Assembly: GCF_030542965.1 (NCBI RefSeq)
Contig: NZ_JAUAOA010000013.1
Location: 24,547-88,546 of the forward strand
Length of the DNA: 64,000 nt
Origin: Azotosporobacter soli
Lineage (GTDB): Bacteria > Bacillota > Negativicutes > SG130
Direction of reading: 5' to 3'
Below are positions 15,932 through 25,256 of this stretch, one piece after another; positions within the stretch are counted from its first letter, which is position 1; the number at the start of each line of letters is the position of its first letter. A model generated the notes under the pieces. That model was not told the origin of the DNA. It searched no databases and was given only the letters and a program-made list of their open reading frames with translations. The position numbers and the translations under genes were made by a program.

Positions 15932-16906
15932 ATGCGTCAAATGAAAGTTAACCGACACAAAATGCTGTCTGTGTTCCTTGCCCTGTTCACTGTCCTACTG
16001 TTGGCGACAGGTTTCACTTTTGCCTACAAGAACGTGCAGATTGAAGCTGATGGAACGATGCTACCGCTAAAAACATTACATAACCACCCTCGCGATGTGT
16101 TGGCGCAAGCCAATATCGAACTGGGTCCGCAGGACCAATACCGCTTGTCGACCACGGCTGTGGCTGACGGCACCACCATCAGGGTGCACCGGGCGGTACC
16201 GGTGACGGTTGTTCGGCAAGGACAAAGCGAGACGATAAGCAGCGGCCAACCTACGGTTGGTGAGCTGGCACAAAGTTTAGGTTATAAACAGGAAGAAATC
16301 GTAACGATTCCGCCGGCTGCTACGGCAGTCAAGGCGGGCATGCAAGTGGTCATCAAGGGACGTAGTGAACAGATCATGGAACAAGAGATTGAGGATGCCG
16401 CGCCGGTGATTCGGCAGGCGGACCCGACCCTGGAAAAAGGGGTGGAACGGGTCGAGGAAGAAGGAAAGCCCGGACGGCGTCATGTGACACTTAAACAAAT
16501 TTATGCCGACGGGGAAGAGTTTGGTACGGAAGTCTTAAAAGAGACGGTTGAGGAATTTCCGCAGGCGCGTGTTTTGCGCGTCGGCAACCGCGAAACGGTT
16601 GCGACTTCGCGCGGCGATGTACGATTCAGCAGAGTGATGCGGATGGAAGCGACCGCATACCTGCCGACCGACGGTTCCGGTGAAGGGATCACCGCGTCGG
16701 GCATTCGCGCGCAGCATGGTGTCGTTGCCGTGGATCCGAATGTAATTCCGCTCGGCACGCGCCTCTTCATTCCCGGTTATGGAGTGGCCTTGGCTGCCGA
16801 TACCGGCGGCGCAATTATCGGAAATCGTATTGATTTATGCGTCGAAGATTACGGCGAGGCGGTACAGTTTGGCCGTAGGGCGATAAAAGTATACGTGCTG
16901 GAATAG
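15932..16906 (+). CDS. DUF348-G5-3D domain cell-wall protein (YabE-like)
   Basis: Exported protein of 324 residues. An N-terminal hydrophobic segment (LSVFLALFTVLLLATGFTFA, residues about 11-30) is a signal peptide or anchor. It is followed by two DUF348 repeats (about 37-140), a G5-like region (about 155-220) and a C-terminal 3D domain (about 232-324) with the acidic catalytic pattern: LPLGTRLF-like IPLGTRLFIPGYG, ADTGGAIIGNRIDL and VEDYGEAVQFG. 3D domains resemble lytic transglycosylases such as MltA and Rpf-type proteins, so peptidoglycan cleavage is likely. The ATG at 15932 (AAAGGAGAG upstream) is preferred to an upstream extension. It lies between tatD and rnmV as yabE does in Bacillus. 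Confidence 0.9.
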   Translation: MRQMKVNRHKMLSVFLALFTVLLLATGFTFAYKNVQIEADGTMLPLKTLHNHPRDVLAQANIELGPQDQYRLSTTAVADGTTIRVHRAVPVTVVRQGQSETISSGQPTVGELAQSLGYKQEEIVTIPPAATAVKAGMQVVIKGRSEQIMEQEIEDAAPVIRQADPTLEKGVERVEEEGKPGRRHVTLKQIYADGEEFGTEVLKETVEEFPQARVLRVGNRETVATSRGDVRFSRVMRMEATAYLPTDGSGEGITASGIRAQHGVVAVDPNVIPLGTRLFIPGYGVALAADTGGAIIGNRIDLCVEDYGEAVQFGRRAIKVYVLE

Positions 16907-16908
16907 GA

Positions 16909-16938
16909 GAGGGGGGTATACTCCCTCTTCTTTTTTTG
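16909..16938 (+). terminator. Probable intrinsic terminator after the yabE-like gene
   Basis: GAGGG at 16910-16914 pairs with CCCTC at 16923-16928 region, followed by TTCTTTTTTT. The stem is short. Confidence 0.6.
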
Positions 16939-17052
16939 GTAACATAGATAAGACGGCCAGTTTGACTTTTTACAATCACGTGATGGCTGGGCTAAGTTTG
17001 GGCGGACGATGCAGCCGAAAGGATCGTCGCCTTTGGGATAGGTGAGAAGAAC

Positions 17053-17595
17053 ATGATTCAGGAAGTTATCGTGGTAGAAGGAAAAAATGATATTGCAGCG
17101 GTGAAACGCGCGGTTGATGCCGACTGCATCGCGACGCAGGGTTTCCGTCTGGCGCCGCGTGAACAGGCGCAACTGCGCCAGGCGTATGAGAAGCGCGGCC
17201 TGATCATTCTGACGGATCCGGACAGCGCAGGTGAGCGGATTCGTCGTTGGCTGACGAAAGCGTTTCCGCTTGCCAAGCACGCGTTTGTACCGAAGGAAGA
17301 AGCGACGGTGCCGGGCGACATCGGAATCGAGCAGGCATCGCCGGATTCGATCCGCAATGCACTGCGCAAAGTACGCTACCGCGAATGGCAGCCGGTCGAG
17401 GAGTTCGACTGGGCCGATCTCTTGACCTATGGACTGAACGGCAGTCCGGCGGCGGCGAGCCGTCGCGCGGAAGTAGGCGCGAAACTCGGCATCGGTTATG
17501 CCAATGCCAAAACGTTTTTGCAGCGATTAAACCATTATGGGGTGGCCCGTGCGGAATTTACCGCAGCCGTGGCGGAAGGCGAAGGTGCAGAGTGA
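17053..17595 (+). CDS. rnmV: Ribonuclease M5
   Basis: Toprim-domain nuclease of 180 residues that matures 5S rRNA. Toprim motifs are VVEGKNDIAAVKRA (catalytic Glu, about residues 6-19) and ILTDPDSAGERIRR (D-x-D, about 56-69). The C-terminal DUF4093 part includes GLNGSPAAASRRAEVG. It precedes rsmA with a GTGA overlap (17592-17595), the standard Firmicutes arrangement. An unassigned dyad (GGCGGACGAT with ATCGTCGCC) lies about 40 nt before the start in the leader. Confidence 0.93.
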   Translation: MIQEVIVVEGKNDIAAVKRAVDADCIATQGFRLAPREQAQLRQAYEKRGLIILTDPDSAGERIRRWLTKAFPLAKHAFVPKEEATVPGDIGIEQASPDSIRNALRKVRYREWQPVEEFDWADLLTYGLNGSPAAASRRAEVGAKLGIGYANAKTFLQRLNHYGVARAEFTAAVAEGEGAE

Positions 17596-18443
17596 AGCAA
17601 CCGATGATAGCGCGCAAGGAAGTGACCTTGCATGTATTGAAAACATTTGACATTCGGGCCAGCAAGAAACTGGGCCAGAATTTTTTGATCGATCCCCAGG
17701 TGGTGGACGGCATTGTCGGCGCGGCGGATATCGGCCCGGACGACCGGGTGCTTGAAATCGGCCCCGGCATCGGAACGCTGACGCAGGCGCTGGCGGAAAC
17801 CGGCGCGGCGGTGACCGCGGTGGAGCTTGACCAACGCTTGCTGACGGTTCTTGAAAAGACGCTGGAAGGCTACGAGAATATCCGCGTCGTGCATGGCGAT
17901 ATCTTAAAAGTCGATATTGCCCGGGAAATGGGGGAAGGCGGCTATAAGGTCGTGGCCAATCTGCCGTACTATATCACGACGCCGATTGTGATGGCGCTCT
18001 TGGAACGCCGCTTGCCGCTCGAACGCCTTGTCACGATGGTGCAAAAGGAAGTGGCGCTGCGCATGGTGGCAAAACCGGGCAGCAAGGATTACGGCGCATT
18101 GTCGGTCGCGGTTCAGTATTATACCGAGCCGGAACTTTTGTTCGTCGTACCGCCGCGTTCGTTTATCCCGGCTCCGGCCGTGGAGTCGGCGGTTATTTGC
18201 TGCAAGGTACGCAAAGCGCCGCCGGTTGAGGTGGAAAGTGAGAAATTATTTTTCCGTGTCGTAAAATCGGCGTTCGGGCAGCGTCGCAAGACATTGAATA
18301 ATGCATTGAAGCTGACCGGCTTATCGAGTGAAGGCGTAGGGAAAATTCTATCCGGCGCCGGAATCGATGGCGTGCGTCGCGGCGAAACGCTGTCGTTGCA
18401 GGAATTTGCCGACTTGGCCAATGAGTGGCATAAGCTGCTGTAA
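17592..18443 (+). CDS. rsmA: 16S rRNA (adenine1518/1519-N6)-dimethyltransferase
   Basis: KsgA/RsmA dimethylates A1518 and A1519 of 16S rRNA. The protein has 283 residues. Motifs: KKLGQNFLID (about residues 27-36), LEIGPGIGTLTQALAETG (about 54-71), HGDILKVD (about 100) and NLPYYITTPI (about 119-128, the N6-A catalytic motif). The GTG at 17592 overlaps the rnmV stop; an ATG at 17604 is an alternative. A much longer upstream frame lies inside rnmV and is not real. Known as ksgA in Bacillus and E. coli. Confidence 0.93.
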   Translation: MKQPMIARKEVTLHVLKTFDIRASKKLGQNFLIDPQVVDGIVGAADIGPDDRVLEIGPGIGTLTQALAETGAAVTAVELDQRLLTVLEKTLEGYENIRVVHGDILKVDIAREMGEGGYKVVANLPYYITTPIVMALLERRLPLERLVTMVQKEVALRMVAKPGSKDYGALSVAVQYYTEPELLFVVPPRSFIPAPAVESAVICCKVRKAPPVEVESEKLFFRVVKSAFGQRRKTLNNALKLTGLSSEGVGKILSGAGIDGVRRGETLSLQEFADLANEWHKLL

Positions 18444-18584
18444 CGGAAACGATTTCAGTGACGAATTTGCCGCCAGTGCTTCCGCTATGCTGCAAACTAA
18501 GAAAAAAATTAGAGCAGGCAGGCAAAATAGCCCTGTCTGGCGAATACAGTATAAATTACACATGGATAAGTGAGTGAATGCGGC

Positions 18585-19481
18585 ATGAAGATGCAAGTGT
18601 TGGCGAAAGCGAAAATCAATCTGACGTTGGATGTGCTCTACAAGCGTCCTGACGGTTATCATGAAGTGGAGATGGTCATGCAGTCGTTGCAGGTGGCGGA
18701 TTTGATTGAGCTTGCCTTGCGCCAGGATGACACGGTTTCTTTGCAGGTGGATCGCAGCGATCTGCCGGCGGATGAAAGCAACCTGGCTTACCGGGCTGCC
18801 CGTTTGCTGCAGCGGGAACATGGCGTGAAGCTCGGCGTCGACATGGCTTTGCAAAAAAGAATCCCGATGGCGGCCGGTCTGGCTGGCGGCAGCGCCGATG
18901 CGGCAGCTGTCCTGTGGGGCTTGAACCGACTCTGGAATTTGAATCTGCCGCAGAGCGAACTGGAACGGCTCGGCGCGTTGCTGGGCTCGGACATTCCATT
19001 TTGCCTGCGCGGCGGCACGGTGCTGGCCCGCGGACGGGGCGAAGAACTGCTGGAACTGACGGCGATGCCGGAATGTGCCGTGGTGTTGGTCAAACTGCCG
19101 ATCGATGTGCCTACGGCGTGGGTCTATGGCCAATATCAGGCGAGAGCCGATTTGCGCCATCCGGACACGAAAGCCATGTTGGCCGCCCTCGCGGCGAAAG
19201 ATCTTGCGGCGGTTGCCGCCAACGTCGGCAATGTGCTGGAATGCGTTACGATTGCCGCATATCCTGCGATTGCCGAAGTGAAGGCGGAACTTGCCAAGCG
19301 TGGTGCGAAAGCGGTGCTGATGTCGGGCAGCGGTCCGACCGTGTTTGCCCTGGCGGATGATGAGGCGGCGGCCGAAGCGCTGGCGGACGGATTGGCAAAG
19401 CGCTGGCAGGCGGAAGTGATTGTTACAAAGACGAGCAAGGTGGGGTGCGAAGATGGAAGAACGTCGTTTGTTGCCGATTAA
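18585..19481 (+). CDS. ispE: 4-diphosphocytidyl-2-C-methyl-D-erythritol kinase
   Basis: GHMP kinase of the MEP isoprenoid pathway that phosphorylates CDP-ME. The protein has 298 residues. Motifs: AKINLTLDVLYKRPDGYHEV near the N-terminus, PMAAGLAGGSADAAAV (about residues 91-106) as the ATP-binding loop, and SGSGPTVFAL (about 248-257). The ATG at 18585 was chosen over the GTG at 18570; the ribosome site (AAGTGAG) is weak for either. Its 3' end overlaps the next gene by 29 nt. A small hairpin (GGCAGGCAAAATAGCCCTGTC region, 18515-18540) lies in the leader. Confidence 0.92.
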   Translation: MKMQVLAKAKINLTLDVLYKRPDGYHEVEMVMQSLQVADLIELALRQDDTVSLQVDRSDLPADESNLAYRAARLLQREHGVKLGVDMALQKRIPMAAGLAGGSADAAAVLWGLNRLWNLNLPQSELERLGALLGSDIPFCLRGGTVLARGRGEELLELTAMPECAVVLVKLPIDVPTAWVYGQYQARADLRHPDTKAMLAALAAKDLAAVAANVGNVLECVTIAAYPAIAEVKAELAKRGAKAVLMSGSGPTVFALADDEAAAEALADGLAKRWQAEVIVTKTSKVGCEDGRTSFVAD

Positions 19482-20148
19482 ACTGGACAGCTATCAACCG
19501 CTGCGCGAGGTGGTATGCGAAACATTGCGCAATGCGATTGTCGCGGGCACCTTGAAACCGGGCGAACGTCTGATGGAGATTCAGGTGGCCGAAGAATTGG
19601 GCGTCAGCCGTACGCCGGTGCGCGAGGCGATTCGCAAGCTGGAATTGGAAGGCTTTGTCGTCATGATTCCGCGGCGCGGTACGTATGTTTCCGATTTGTC
19701 GATCAAGGATGTCAATGAGGTGTATGAAGTGAGAACCGCGCTGGATGTACTGGCAGCCGGACTGGCGGTAGAACGGATTACGGAAGAAGAATTGGAAGAG
19801 ATGGAACGTCTTTTGGTCATCTTTGGCGAGTGCATCGAAGCGAACGATTTGGACAAGATCGTCGAAGCGGACGGCAAATTTCATGATATTTTATATAAAG
19901 CGACGCGCAATGAGCGTTTGGTTGGCATTGTGAACAATTTACGCGAACAGCTGACGCGTTTTCGTTCGCTCTCGATGTCGTATCCGGGCCGTCTCAAGGA
20001 CATGCTGGAAGAGCATACGCGTCTGGTCGAAGCGCTTGGCCAGCGTAATGCCTCGGTCGCGCGGAAACTGGCCAATGATCATATGGCCAATGCGGAACAA
20101 ACGTTGTTAAAGACCATGCTCGAACGTAGGCAGCATGGTGAACAATAG
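19453..20148 (+). CDS. GntR family regulator, FCD (FadR) subgroup
   Basis: Transcription factor of 231 residues. The winged helix-turn-helix is at about residues 13-75 (LREVVCETLRNAI, then GVSRTPVREAIRKLE, wing RRGTYVSDLS), followed by an all-helical FCD ligand domain (about 85-215) with metal-type residues D-x-x-F-H (GKFHDILY) and EHTRLVEAL. FCD regulators bind carboxylates such as lactate or gluconate; the ligand is unknown here. The ATG at 19453 has AAGGTGG 8 nt upstream and overlaps ispE. It sits in the ispE-purR interval, where Bacillus has no GntR gene. Confidence 0.88.
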   Translation: MEERRLLPIKLDSYQPLREVVCETLRNAIVAGTLKPGERLMEIQVAEELGVSRTPVREAIRKLELEGFVVMIPRRGTYVSDLSIKDVNEVYEVRTALDVLAAGLAVERITEEELEEMERLLVIFGECIEANDLDKIVEADGKFHDILYKATRNERLVGIVNNLREQLTRFRSLSMSYPGRLKDMLEEHTRLVEALGQRNASVARKLANDHMANAEQTLLKTMLERRQHGEQ

Positions 20149-20166
20149 GATAGCGGAGGACTGACT

Positions 20167-20940
20167 ATGTACGATGCCATTATACTGGCTGGCGGCGAAA
20201 ACAAGGGACCCCTGCGCGGGTGTTCGGACCAGCCGTATGAGGCGCTGATTGAAATTGCCGGAAAGCCGATGGTTTCTTTTGTTGCCGTGGCGTTGGCGGC
20301 CGTACCTGAGATCGAAACAATCTGGGTCGTCGGCCCGGCGGCCCAGCTGGCAGCTTGTCCGCTGCCGCCTAAGGCCAAGCTGCTGGAAGGCGGCGCTTCG
20401 ATCATCGAAACGATCCGGTTGGGTTTGGCGAAATTGGAACCTGGACGAAAAGCGATTGTGGCTACGGGCGATATTCCGCTATTGACGCCGGAAGCGGTGC
20501 AGGAATTTCTGCGTCTTTGTCGGCAGCAGGCCGCGGAAGTCTATTATCCGATTATCAGCCGCGAGCTGAATGATGCGCATTATCCCGGCAGCAAACGGAC
20601 GTATGTGCGTTTTACCGATGGCGTTTATACGGGGGGGAATCTGTTTCTTGTTGATCCGGTCGTGGTGCCGCGTTGTGTCGCGGTAGCGGAAAAAATCATC
20701 GCCAATCGAAAGAATCCGCTGCAGCTCTGCCGGATTCTTGGCTGGGGCTTTGTCGTCCGCTTTATTCTCGGCCGTCTGAGCCTGGAAAAGGTGAAGGACC
20801 GTGTCGCCCAATTGCTTGGCGTTAGCGGCGCTGTCATTTATTCACAGCATCCGCAGGTTGGAATCGATGTGGACAAACCAAGCGATCTGGAGTTGGTGCG
20901 CGATGTTTTTGCGCGCACGGTCGACGCTGCAAGGCAATGA
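20167..20940 (+). CDS. MobA-like nucleotidyltransferase family protein
   Basis: Protein of 257 residues with an N-terminal MobA-like NTP transferase domain (PF12804): AIILAGGENKGPL (residues about 4-16), a substrate lysine region EIAGKPMVSFVA (about 37-48) and ATGDIPLLTPE (about 98-108, metal Asp). The usual tight G-x-G-x-R-M signature is altered to GGENKGPLRG, so the sugar or cofactor substrate is unclear. The C-terminal part (about 150-257) has GIDVDKPSDLELV, a D-V-D-x-x-x-D pattern seen in related transferases. It is 18 nt after the GntR gene, likely in the same operon. The TGA is followed by a terminator-like dyad. Confidence 0.75.
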   Translation: MYDAIILAGGENKGPLRGCSDQPYEALIEIAGKPMVSFVAVALAAVPEIETIWVVGPAAQLAACPLPPKAKLLEGGASIIETIRLGLAKLEPGRKAIVATGDIPLLTPEAVQEFLRLCRQQAAEVYYPIISRELNDAHYPGSKRTYVRFTDGVYTGGNLFLVDPVVVPRCVAVAEKIIANRKNPLQLCRILGWGFVVRFILGRLSLEKVKDRVAQLLGVSGAVIYSQHPQVGIDVDKPSDLELVRDVFARTVDAARQ

Positions 20941-20943
20941 ACA

Positions 20944-20991
20944 AGGACTGTTTCAAGATGGGGTTTCGAACCTGTCTTGCGACAGTCTTTT
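20944..20991 (+). terminator. Probable terminator after the MobA-like gene
   Basis: GGACTGT with GACAGTC forms the base of an imperfect hairpin (20944-20986), followed by TTTTT. Confidence 0.5.
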
Positions 20992-21126
20992 TGACTGTCT
21001 AAGAGGAAAAAGCAAAATTAAGTGAACTTTTTTTCTTCAAATTTGCAATCTTTGCGGAAAAAATTGAATAAAAATGGTACACTAAGGGGAGATTATTCGG
21101 ATTTGTGGAAAACGGAGGAAGTCAAG

Positions 21127-21957
21127 ATGGAAAAACTGCGACGAGTGGAACGGGTGGCGGCGCTTACGAAGCTGCTGACCGATATGCCCGGTCATCTTTT
21201 TTCGCTGGGCGCTTTCAGCCAGACCTTCGGCGCGGCCAAATCAACGCTGAGTGAAGACATGGTCACGATACGCCAGGCGTTGGCTGAACTTGGCATGGGA
21301 CTCCTGGAAACCGTACCGGGCGCTGCAGGCGGCGTGCGCTATCTGCCTAACTATTCTAAAGAACGCATGCAGGCGGTTCTCGATGAATTGGCGGTGAAGC
21401 TGTCGGCGCCGGAGCGGATCATTCCGGGCGGTTTTTTGTATATGACGGACTTGCTCTTTCAGGCGGATCGAATGGCGCGGGTGGGCGAAATATTTCGCAC
21501 CCGCTTTGCGCATTTGCAGCCCGACTATATCATGACGGTCGAGACGAAGGGGATTCCGCTGGCTTTCATGACGGCCAGAGCCTTCGGCATTCCGCTTGTG
21601 ACAGCGCGGCGCGGCAGTAAAGTGACGGAAGGATCGTCGGTCAATATCAATTATGTGACCGGGTCGTCAAAACGCATCCAGACGATGTCGTTGCCGCGCC
21701 GGGCGATCGAACCGGGGTCCAAGGTCTTGATCATTGACGATTTCATGAAAGCCGGCGGCACGGCGCGCGGCATGGCGGATCTGGCGCAGGAAGTCGGCGG
21801 CCGGGTTGTCGGAATCGGCGTTTTGGTCGCGACGATCGAGCCGGAAGAAAAACTGATTGAGAATTATCTGGCGCTATTAACGCTGCATGCGGTGGAACAG
21901 CAAAAGAAAACGATCGATATTCGTCCGTTGCAGCCTGATGCGGCCTTGGCGGAATAA
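21127..21957 (+). CDS. purR: Purine operon repressor PurR
   Basis: Gram-positive PurR of 276 residues: an N-terminal winged helix (about 1-75; RVERVAALTKLL, then SKSTLSEDM-like AAKSTLSEDMV) and a C-terminal phosphoribosyltransferase-like domain that senses PRPP. The PRPP loop is VLIIDDFMKAGGTARGM (about residues 201-217). In Bacillus it represses purine genes and is released by PRPP. The ATG at 21127 has GGAGGA upstream; an in-frame extension to 21022 lacks support. glmU and prs follow as in Bacillus, but spoVG is absent between purR and glmU. Confidence 0.93.
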   Translation: MEKLRRVERVAALTKLLTDMPGHLFSLGAFSQTFGAAKSTLSEDMVTIRQALAELGMGLLETVPGAAGGVRYLPNYSKERMQAVLDELAVKLSAPERIIPGGFLYMTDLLFQADRMARVGEIFRTRFAHLQPDYIMTVETKGIPLAFMTARAFGIPLVTARRGSKVTEGSSVNINYVTGSSKRIQTMSLPRRAIEPGSKVLIIDDFMKAGGTARGMADLAQEVGGRVVGIGVLVATIEPEEKLIENYLALLTLHAVEQQKKTIDIRPLQPDAALAE

Positions 21958-22128
21958 ATTTAATGAAAATTCGCCCTAGTGGAACTTTCACTTTTGGGCA
22001 GGAATGCTTGCAGCGGTGTCGAAAGAGAAAAAAGTTTGGCTCAATTCAATGCATAGATGCATGCAAATAGAAGGAAAGCAACGTCGGCAGGCGGCGGTCG
22101 CGGCGTGGAAAGCAAGGGGGATGCAAGT

Positions 22129-23490
22129 ATGGCGGAATGGCTGACCGTTATTTTGGCGGCGGGCAAAGGGACGCGGATGAAATCGGCGCTGCCCAAAGTA
22201 TTGCACAAAGTGGGCGGCAAACCGATGGTGCAACAGGTGATGGATGCTGCGACACAGGCGGGTGCTTCGCGCAATATCGTGGTAGTCGGTTTTGGCGGCG
22301 ATGAGGTCAAAACGGCGATTGGCGAGCAGGCGCAGTGCGTTGTGCAGCAGGAACAGTTGGGCACCGGGCACGCGGTGATGCAGGCGCAGGGGCTTTTGGC
22401 GGGGTTTAGCGGTACGGTGATGGTACTGGCGGGCGATACGCCGCTCTTGACGGAGGCGCTTTTAAAACGACTGCATCAGGAGCATGAAGCGAAAGGCGCT
22501 GCGGCGACGGTACTGACTTTTATTCCGGATGATGCGGCCGCGTACGGCCGGGTTGTCCGCAACGAAGCGGGACAGGTCGTCAAGATCGTTGAACGCAAGG
22601 ACGCTACGGAAGAAGAAGCGGCGATTCGCGAAGTGAACTCCGCGATTTACTGTTTCGATTGCAAGGCCTTGCTTGACGCATTGGGAAAAATCAATTGCGA
22701 CAACGCGCAGGGCGAGTATTACCTAACCGACGTCATCGGCATATTGGCCGCACGGGGCGATTTGGTCTGGGCGGTAGTGGCCGATGATCACCAAGACACG
22801 ATGGGCATCAATTCGCGTCGCCAACTGGCCGAAGCGGAACAGATCATGCGGCGGCGCAAGCTGGAGCAGCTGATGGATGACGGCGTCACCGTCATGGATC
22901 CGGCCAGCACCTATGTCGACGCGCAGGTTCAGGTCGGACGGGATACGATTCTCTATCCGAATACCTGGCTCGAAGGCGCGACGGTGATTGGCGAAAACTG
23001 TGCGATCGGTCCTGACGTCAGGCTGCAAAATGTTGCGGTCGGCGACGGCTGTACGCTGCATTTTCTTTACGGACACGACTGCCGGGTTGGCGACGGCGTC
23101 ATTGCCGGACCGTATGTTCATCTGCGTCCGCAGACGAAACTGGCCGACAAGGTTAAAATCGGCAATTTCGTCGAAGTGAAAAACAGTTCGATCGGGCAAG
23201 GCAGCAAGATTCCGCATCTGAGCTATATCGGCGATGCCGATATGGGGGCGGGCGTCAATATGGGTTGCGGTTGCGTGACCGTCAATTACGACGGTAAGCA
23301 GAAGCATCGCACGACAATTGCCGACGGCGCGTTTGTCGGCTGCAATGCCAACTTGGTCGCACCGGTGACGGTCGGCGAAGGCGCCTATGTGGCGGCCGGA
23401 TCGACGATTACCAAGGATGTTCCCGCCGAATCGCTTGGTGTAGCCCGGGCGCGGCAAACGAATATTGACGGTTGGACCAAACGTCGTTAG
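22129..23490 (+). CDS. glmU: Bifunctional UDP-GlcNAc pyrophosphorylase / GlcN-1-P acetyltransferase
   Basis: Two-step synthesis of UDP-GlcNAc for peptidoglycan and other glycans. The protein has 453 residues. The N-terminal pyrophosphorylase domain (1-228) has LAAGKGTRMKSALPKVLH and GDTPLLTEA. The C-terminal left-handed beta-helix acetyltransferase (about 250-453) shows hexapeptide repeats, GPYVHLRP, GNFVEVKNSSIG, LSYIGDADMG and GCGCVTVNYDG. The ATG at 22129 has AAGGGGG 8 nt upstream; the frame extension from 22057 is not supported. The product feeds WecA and WecB encoded at 53.5-55.8 kb. Confidence 0.95.
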   Translation: MAEWLTVILAAGKGTRMKSALPKVLHKVGGKPMVQQVMDAATQAGASRNIVVVGFGGDEVKTAIGEQAQCVVQQEQLGTGHAVMQAQGLLAGFSGTVMVLAGDTPLLTEALLKRLHQEHEAKGAAATVLTFIPDDAAAYGRVVRNEAGQVVKIVERKDATEEEAAIREVNSAIYCFDCKALLDALGKINCDNAQGEYYLTDVIGILAARGDLVWAVVADDHQDTMGINSRRQLAEAEQIMRRRKLEQLMDDGVTVMDPASTYVDAQVQVGRDTILYPNTWLEGATVIGENCAIGPDVRLQNVAVGDGCTLHFLYGHDCRVGDGVIAGPYVHLRPQTKLADKVKIGNFVEVKNSSIGQGSKIPHLSYIGDADMGAGVNMGCGCVTVNYDGKQKHRTTIADGAFVGCNANLVAPVTVGEGAYVAAGSTITKDVPAESLGVARARQTNIDGWTKRR

Positions 23491-23549
23491 TTTGGCTTAC
23501 TAAAATAAAATAGCGTAGGATGTAGAAAGCGTAGGAGGTAAATAGCAGT

Positions 23550-24503
23550 ATGTTGGTGGATCTAAGCAAATTGCGGATTTTTTCCGGTAATTCGAATCAG
23601 GGGTTGGCCAGAGAAATTGCGGAACACATGGGGACGAAACTCGGAAATGCCTTTGTCGGTCATTTTAACAATGGCGAGACGCAGGTCATCATTGATGAAA
23701 GCGTACGAGGCAAAGATGTTTACATCGTTCAGCCAACCAGTTATCCGGTAAATGACAACATGATGGAACTGTTGATCATGATTGATGCGGCGAAACGGGC
23801 TTCGGCCCGGACCGTTACGGCCGTGGTACCTTACTACGCGTATGCGCGTCAAGATCGCAAGACGCGAGGCCGCGAGCCGATTTCCGCAAAATTGATTGCT
23901 AATCTGCTGACCACCGCCGGCGCATCGCGTGTTGTGACGATCGACTTGCACGCCGGACAGATCCAAGGTTTCTTCGATATTCCGGTCGACCATTTTACTG
24001 CGGTGCCGTTACTGGGCGATTATATCCGCAACAAACGGCTGGATGATTTGATCGTTGTCTCACCGGATCTCGGCGGCGTGACGCGTGCGCGTCAGCTTGC
24101 CGATTTGCTGCATGCGCCGATCGCGATCATCGAAAAGCGCCGTCCGATGCCGGGCGTCGCGGAAGTAATGAACCTGATCGGCAGCGTCGAAGGACGTACG
24201 GCTGTGATTGTCGACGATATCGTCGATACCGCGGGCTCGCTGACCGAGGGCGCGAATTCGCTGGTCAAGTTTGGCGCCAAAGAAGTCTATGCGGCTTGCA
24301 CGCATGCGGTGCTTAGCCATCCGGCGATCGAACGTCTCGAAAAATCATCGATCAAAGAACTGATCGTTACCAACAGCATTCCGTTGCCGCCGGAAAAAAT
24401 ACATCCTAAAATTAAAGTTGTTTCGATTGCGCCGCTGATCGGCGATGCCATCCTCAGCATCTTCAGCGAAAAATCGGTCAGCTTGTTGTTCGACGGAAAA
24501 TAA
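23550..24503 (+). CDS. prs: Ribose-phosphate pyrophosphokinase
   Basis: Makes PRPP from ribose 5-phosphate and ATP. The protein has 317 residues, standard class I length. Motifs: [11 protein letters not shown], the regulatory flexible loop [17 protein letters not shown] (about residues 92-108), the metal-binding [17 protein letters not shown] (about 132-148) and the PRPP loop [15 protein letters not shown] (about 218-232). AGGAGGT precedes the ATG. It supplies the PurR effector and the Upp co-substrate encoded nearby. It ends at a strong terminator. Confidence 0.95.
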   Translation: MLVDLSKLRIFSGNSNQGLAREIAEHMGTKLGNAFVGHFNNGETQVIIDESVRGKDVYIVQPTSYPVNDNMMELLIMIDAAKRASARTVTAVVPYYAYARQDRKTRGREPISAKLIANLLTTAGASRVVTIDLHAGQIQGFFDIPVDHFTAVPLLGDYIRNKRLDDLIVVSPDLGGVTRARQLADLLHAPIAIIEKRRPMPGVAEVMNLIGSVEGRTAVIVDDIVDTAGSLTEGANSLVKFGAKEVYAACTHAVLSHPAIERLEKSSIKELIVTNSIPLPPEKIHPKIKVVSIAPLIGDAILSIFSEKSVSLLFDGK

Positions 24504-24513
24504 GCGAGAATGG

Positions 24514-24559
24514 AAAAGCAGTCCGGAGCAGATTTGTTTCGGACTGCTTTTCTTTTTTT
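24514..24559 (+). terminator. Intrinsic terminator after prs
   Basis: A perfect 12-bp stem AAAAGCAGTCCG/CGGACTGCTTTT (24514-24525/24540-24551), then a run of seven T. Confidence 0.92.
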
Positions 24560-24560
24560 G

Positions 24561-24569
24561 TGGTATAAT
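24561..24569 (+). promoter_or_regulatory. Extended -10 element for the GNAT gene
   Basis: TGGTATAAT at 24561-24569 is an extended -10. A -35 element is not clear because the region is occupied by the prs terminator. Confidence 0.5.
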
Positions 24570-24593
24570 CCCATATAGAAAGAAGGTGGCGGC

Positions 24594-25256
24594 ATGACGA
24601 TTTGCGTGCGCAATTTGACGGAAGGCGATATTCCGGCGGTCGCTGCGTTGTTCAACGCTTGTTTTGCAGCCAGCGTCCTGCATCATTGCCGTGGCCGTCT
24701 GCCGAAAGCCGCGGCGATGGAGGATGTTTTTTCGCTGGTGCGTCGCGCCGAAGCGCAGGCTGCCTTCGGCGTCTGGTCGGAAAACGGTGCGCTGCTTGGT
24801 TATTGTTTCGCGCCGACCAGTTTGGGGCGGCTATGGCGAATCGCGTTGGGACGAGGCGGCGTTTTGTACTGGGCATGGCGTTGGCTGAAGGGCGATTACG
24901 GGATTGGACTTTGGCCGCTGCGTTTGATTTTAGTGAATAAACTGGGCTTTATCCGTTCGGCGTTGACGCCGGGGCAGAGCGCCGGGGCTAGGATACTGTC
25001 CATCGCAGTTAACGAAACGGCGCGCGGCGCGGGCTGCGGCCAGGCATTGCTTACGACGGCGCTTGCCTATCAAAAGCGTCAGGGTGCGAAGAAAGTTCGG
25101 CTGGAAGTGCGGCCGGAAAATCGGGCGGCGCTGCGTTTGTATGAACGAAATGGCTTTGTCCCTGGCGGCAAAACCGCCGATTCGCAGGGCGATTGGCTAA
25201 TTATGTGGAAAGAGATGGCGGATAAGCATGTGGGATCTGAAACTGCGCCTCGTTAA
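24594..25256 (+). CDS. GNAT family N-acetyltransferase
   Basis: Protein of 220 residues. A GNAT fold is shown by the N-terminal VRNLTEGDIPAVAALFNACF region and the acetyl-CoA pyrophosphate loop in ETARGAGCGQALLTTAL (about residues 140-156), then LEVRPENRAALRLYERNGF (about 164-182), the classic C-terminal GNAT motif. A central insertion (about residues 75-125) holds a hydrophobic stretch with tryptophans, so the acceptor pocket is unusual. The acceptor substrate is unknown. AAGGTGG precedes the ATG by 5 nt. The 3' end overlaps the next gene by 29 nt. Confidence 0.82.
   Translation: MTICVRNLTEGDIPAVAALFNACFAASVLHHCRGRLPKAAAMEDVFSLVRRAEAQAAFGVWSENGALLGYCFAPTSLGRLWRIALGRGGVLYWAWRWLKGDYGIGLWPLRLILVNKLGFIRSALTPGQSAGARILSIAVNETARGAGCGQALLTTALAYQKRQGAKKVRLEVRPENRAALRLYERNGFVPGGKTADSQGDWLIMWKEMADKHVGSETAPR

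Noticed and set aside
17247..17591. N-terminal extension of RsmA by about 115 residues
   Set aside because: It lies in another frame of rnmV and has no family similarity; the GTG at 17592 gives the normal protein.
21958..22128. Hidden spoVG between purR and glmU
   Set aside because: No reading frame of suitable length or SpoVG motif exists in the 171 nt.
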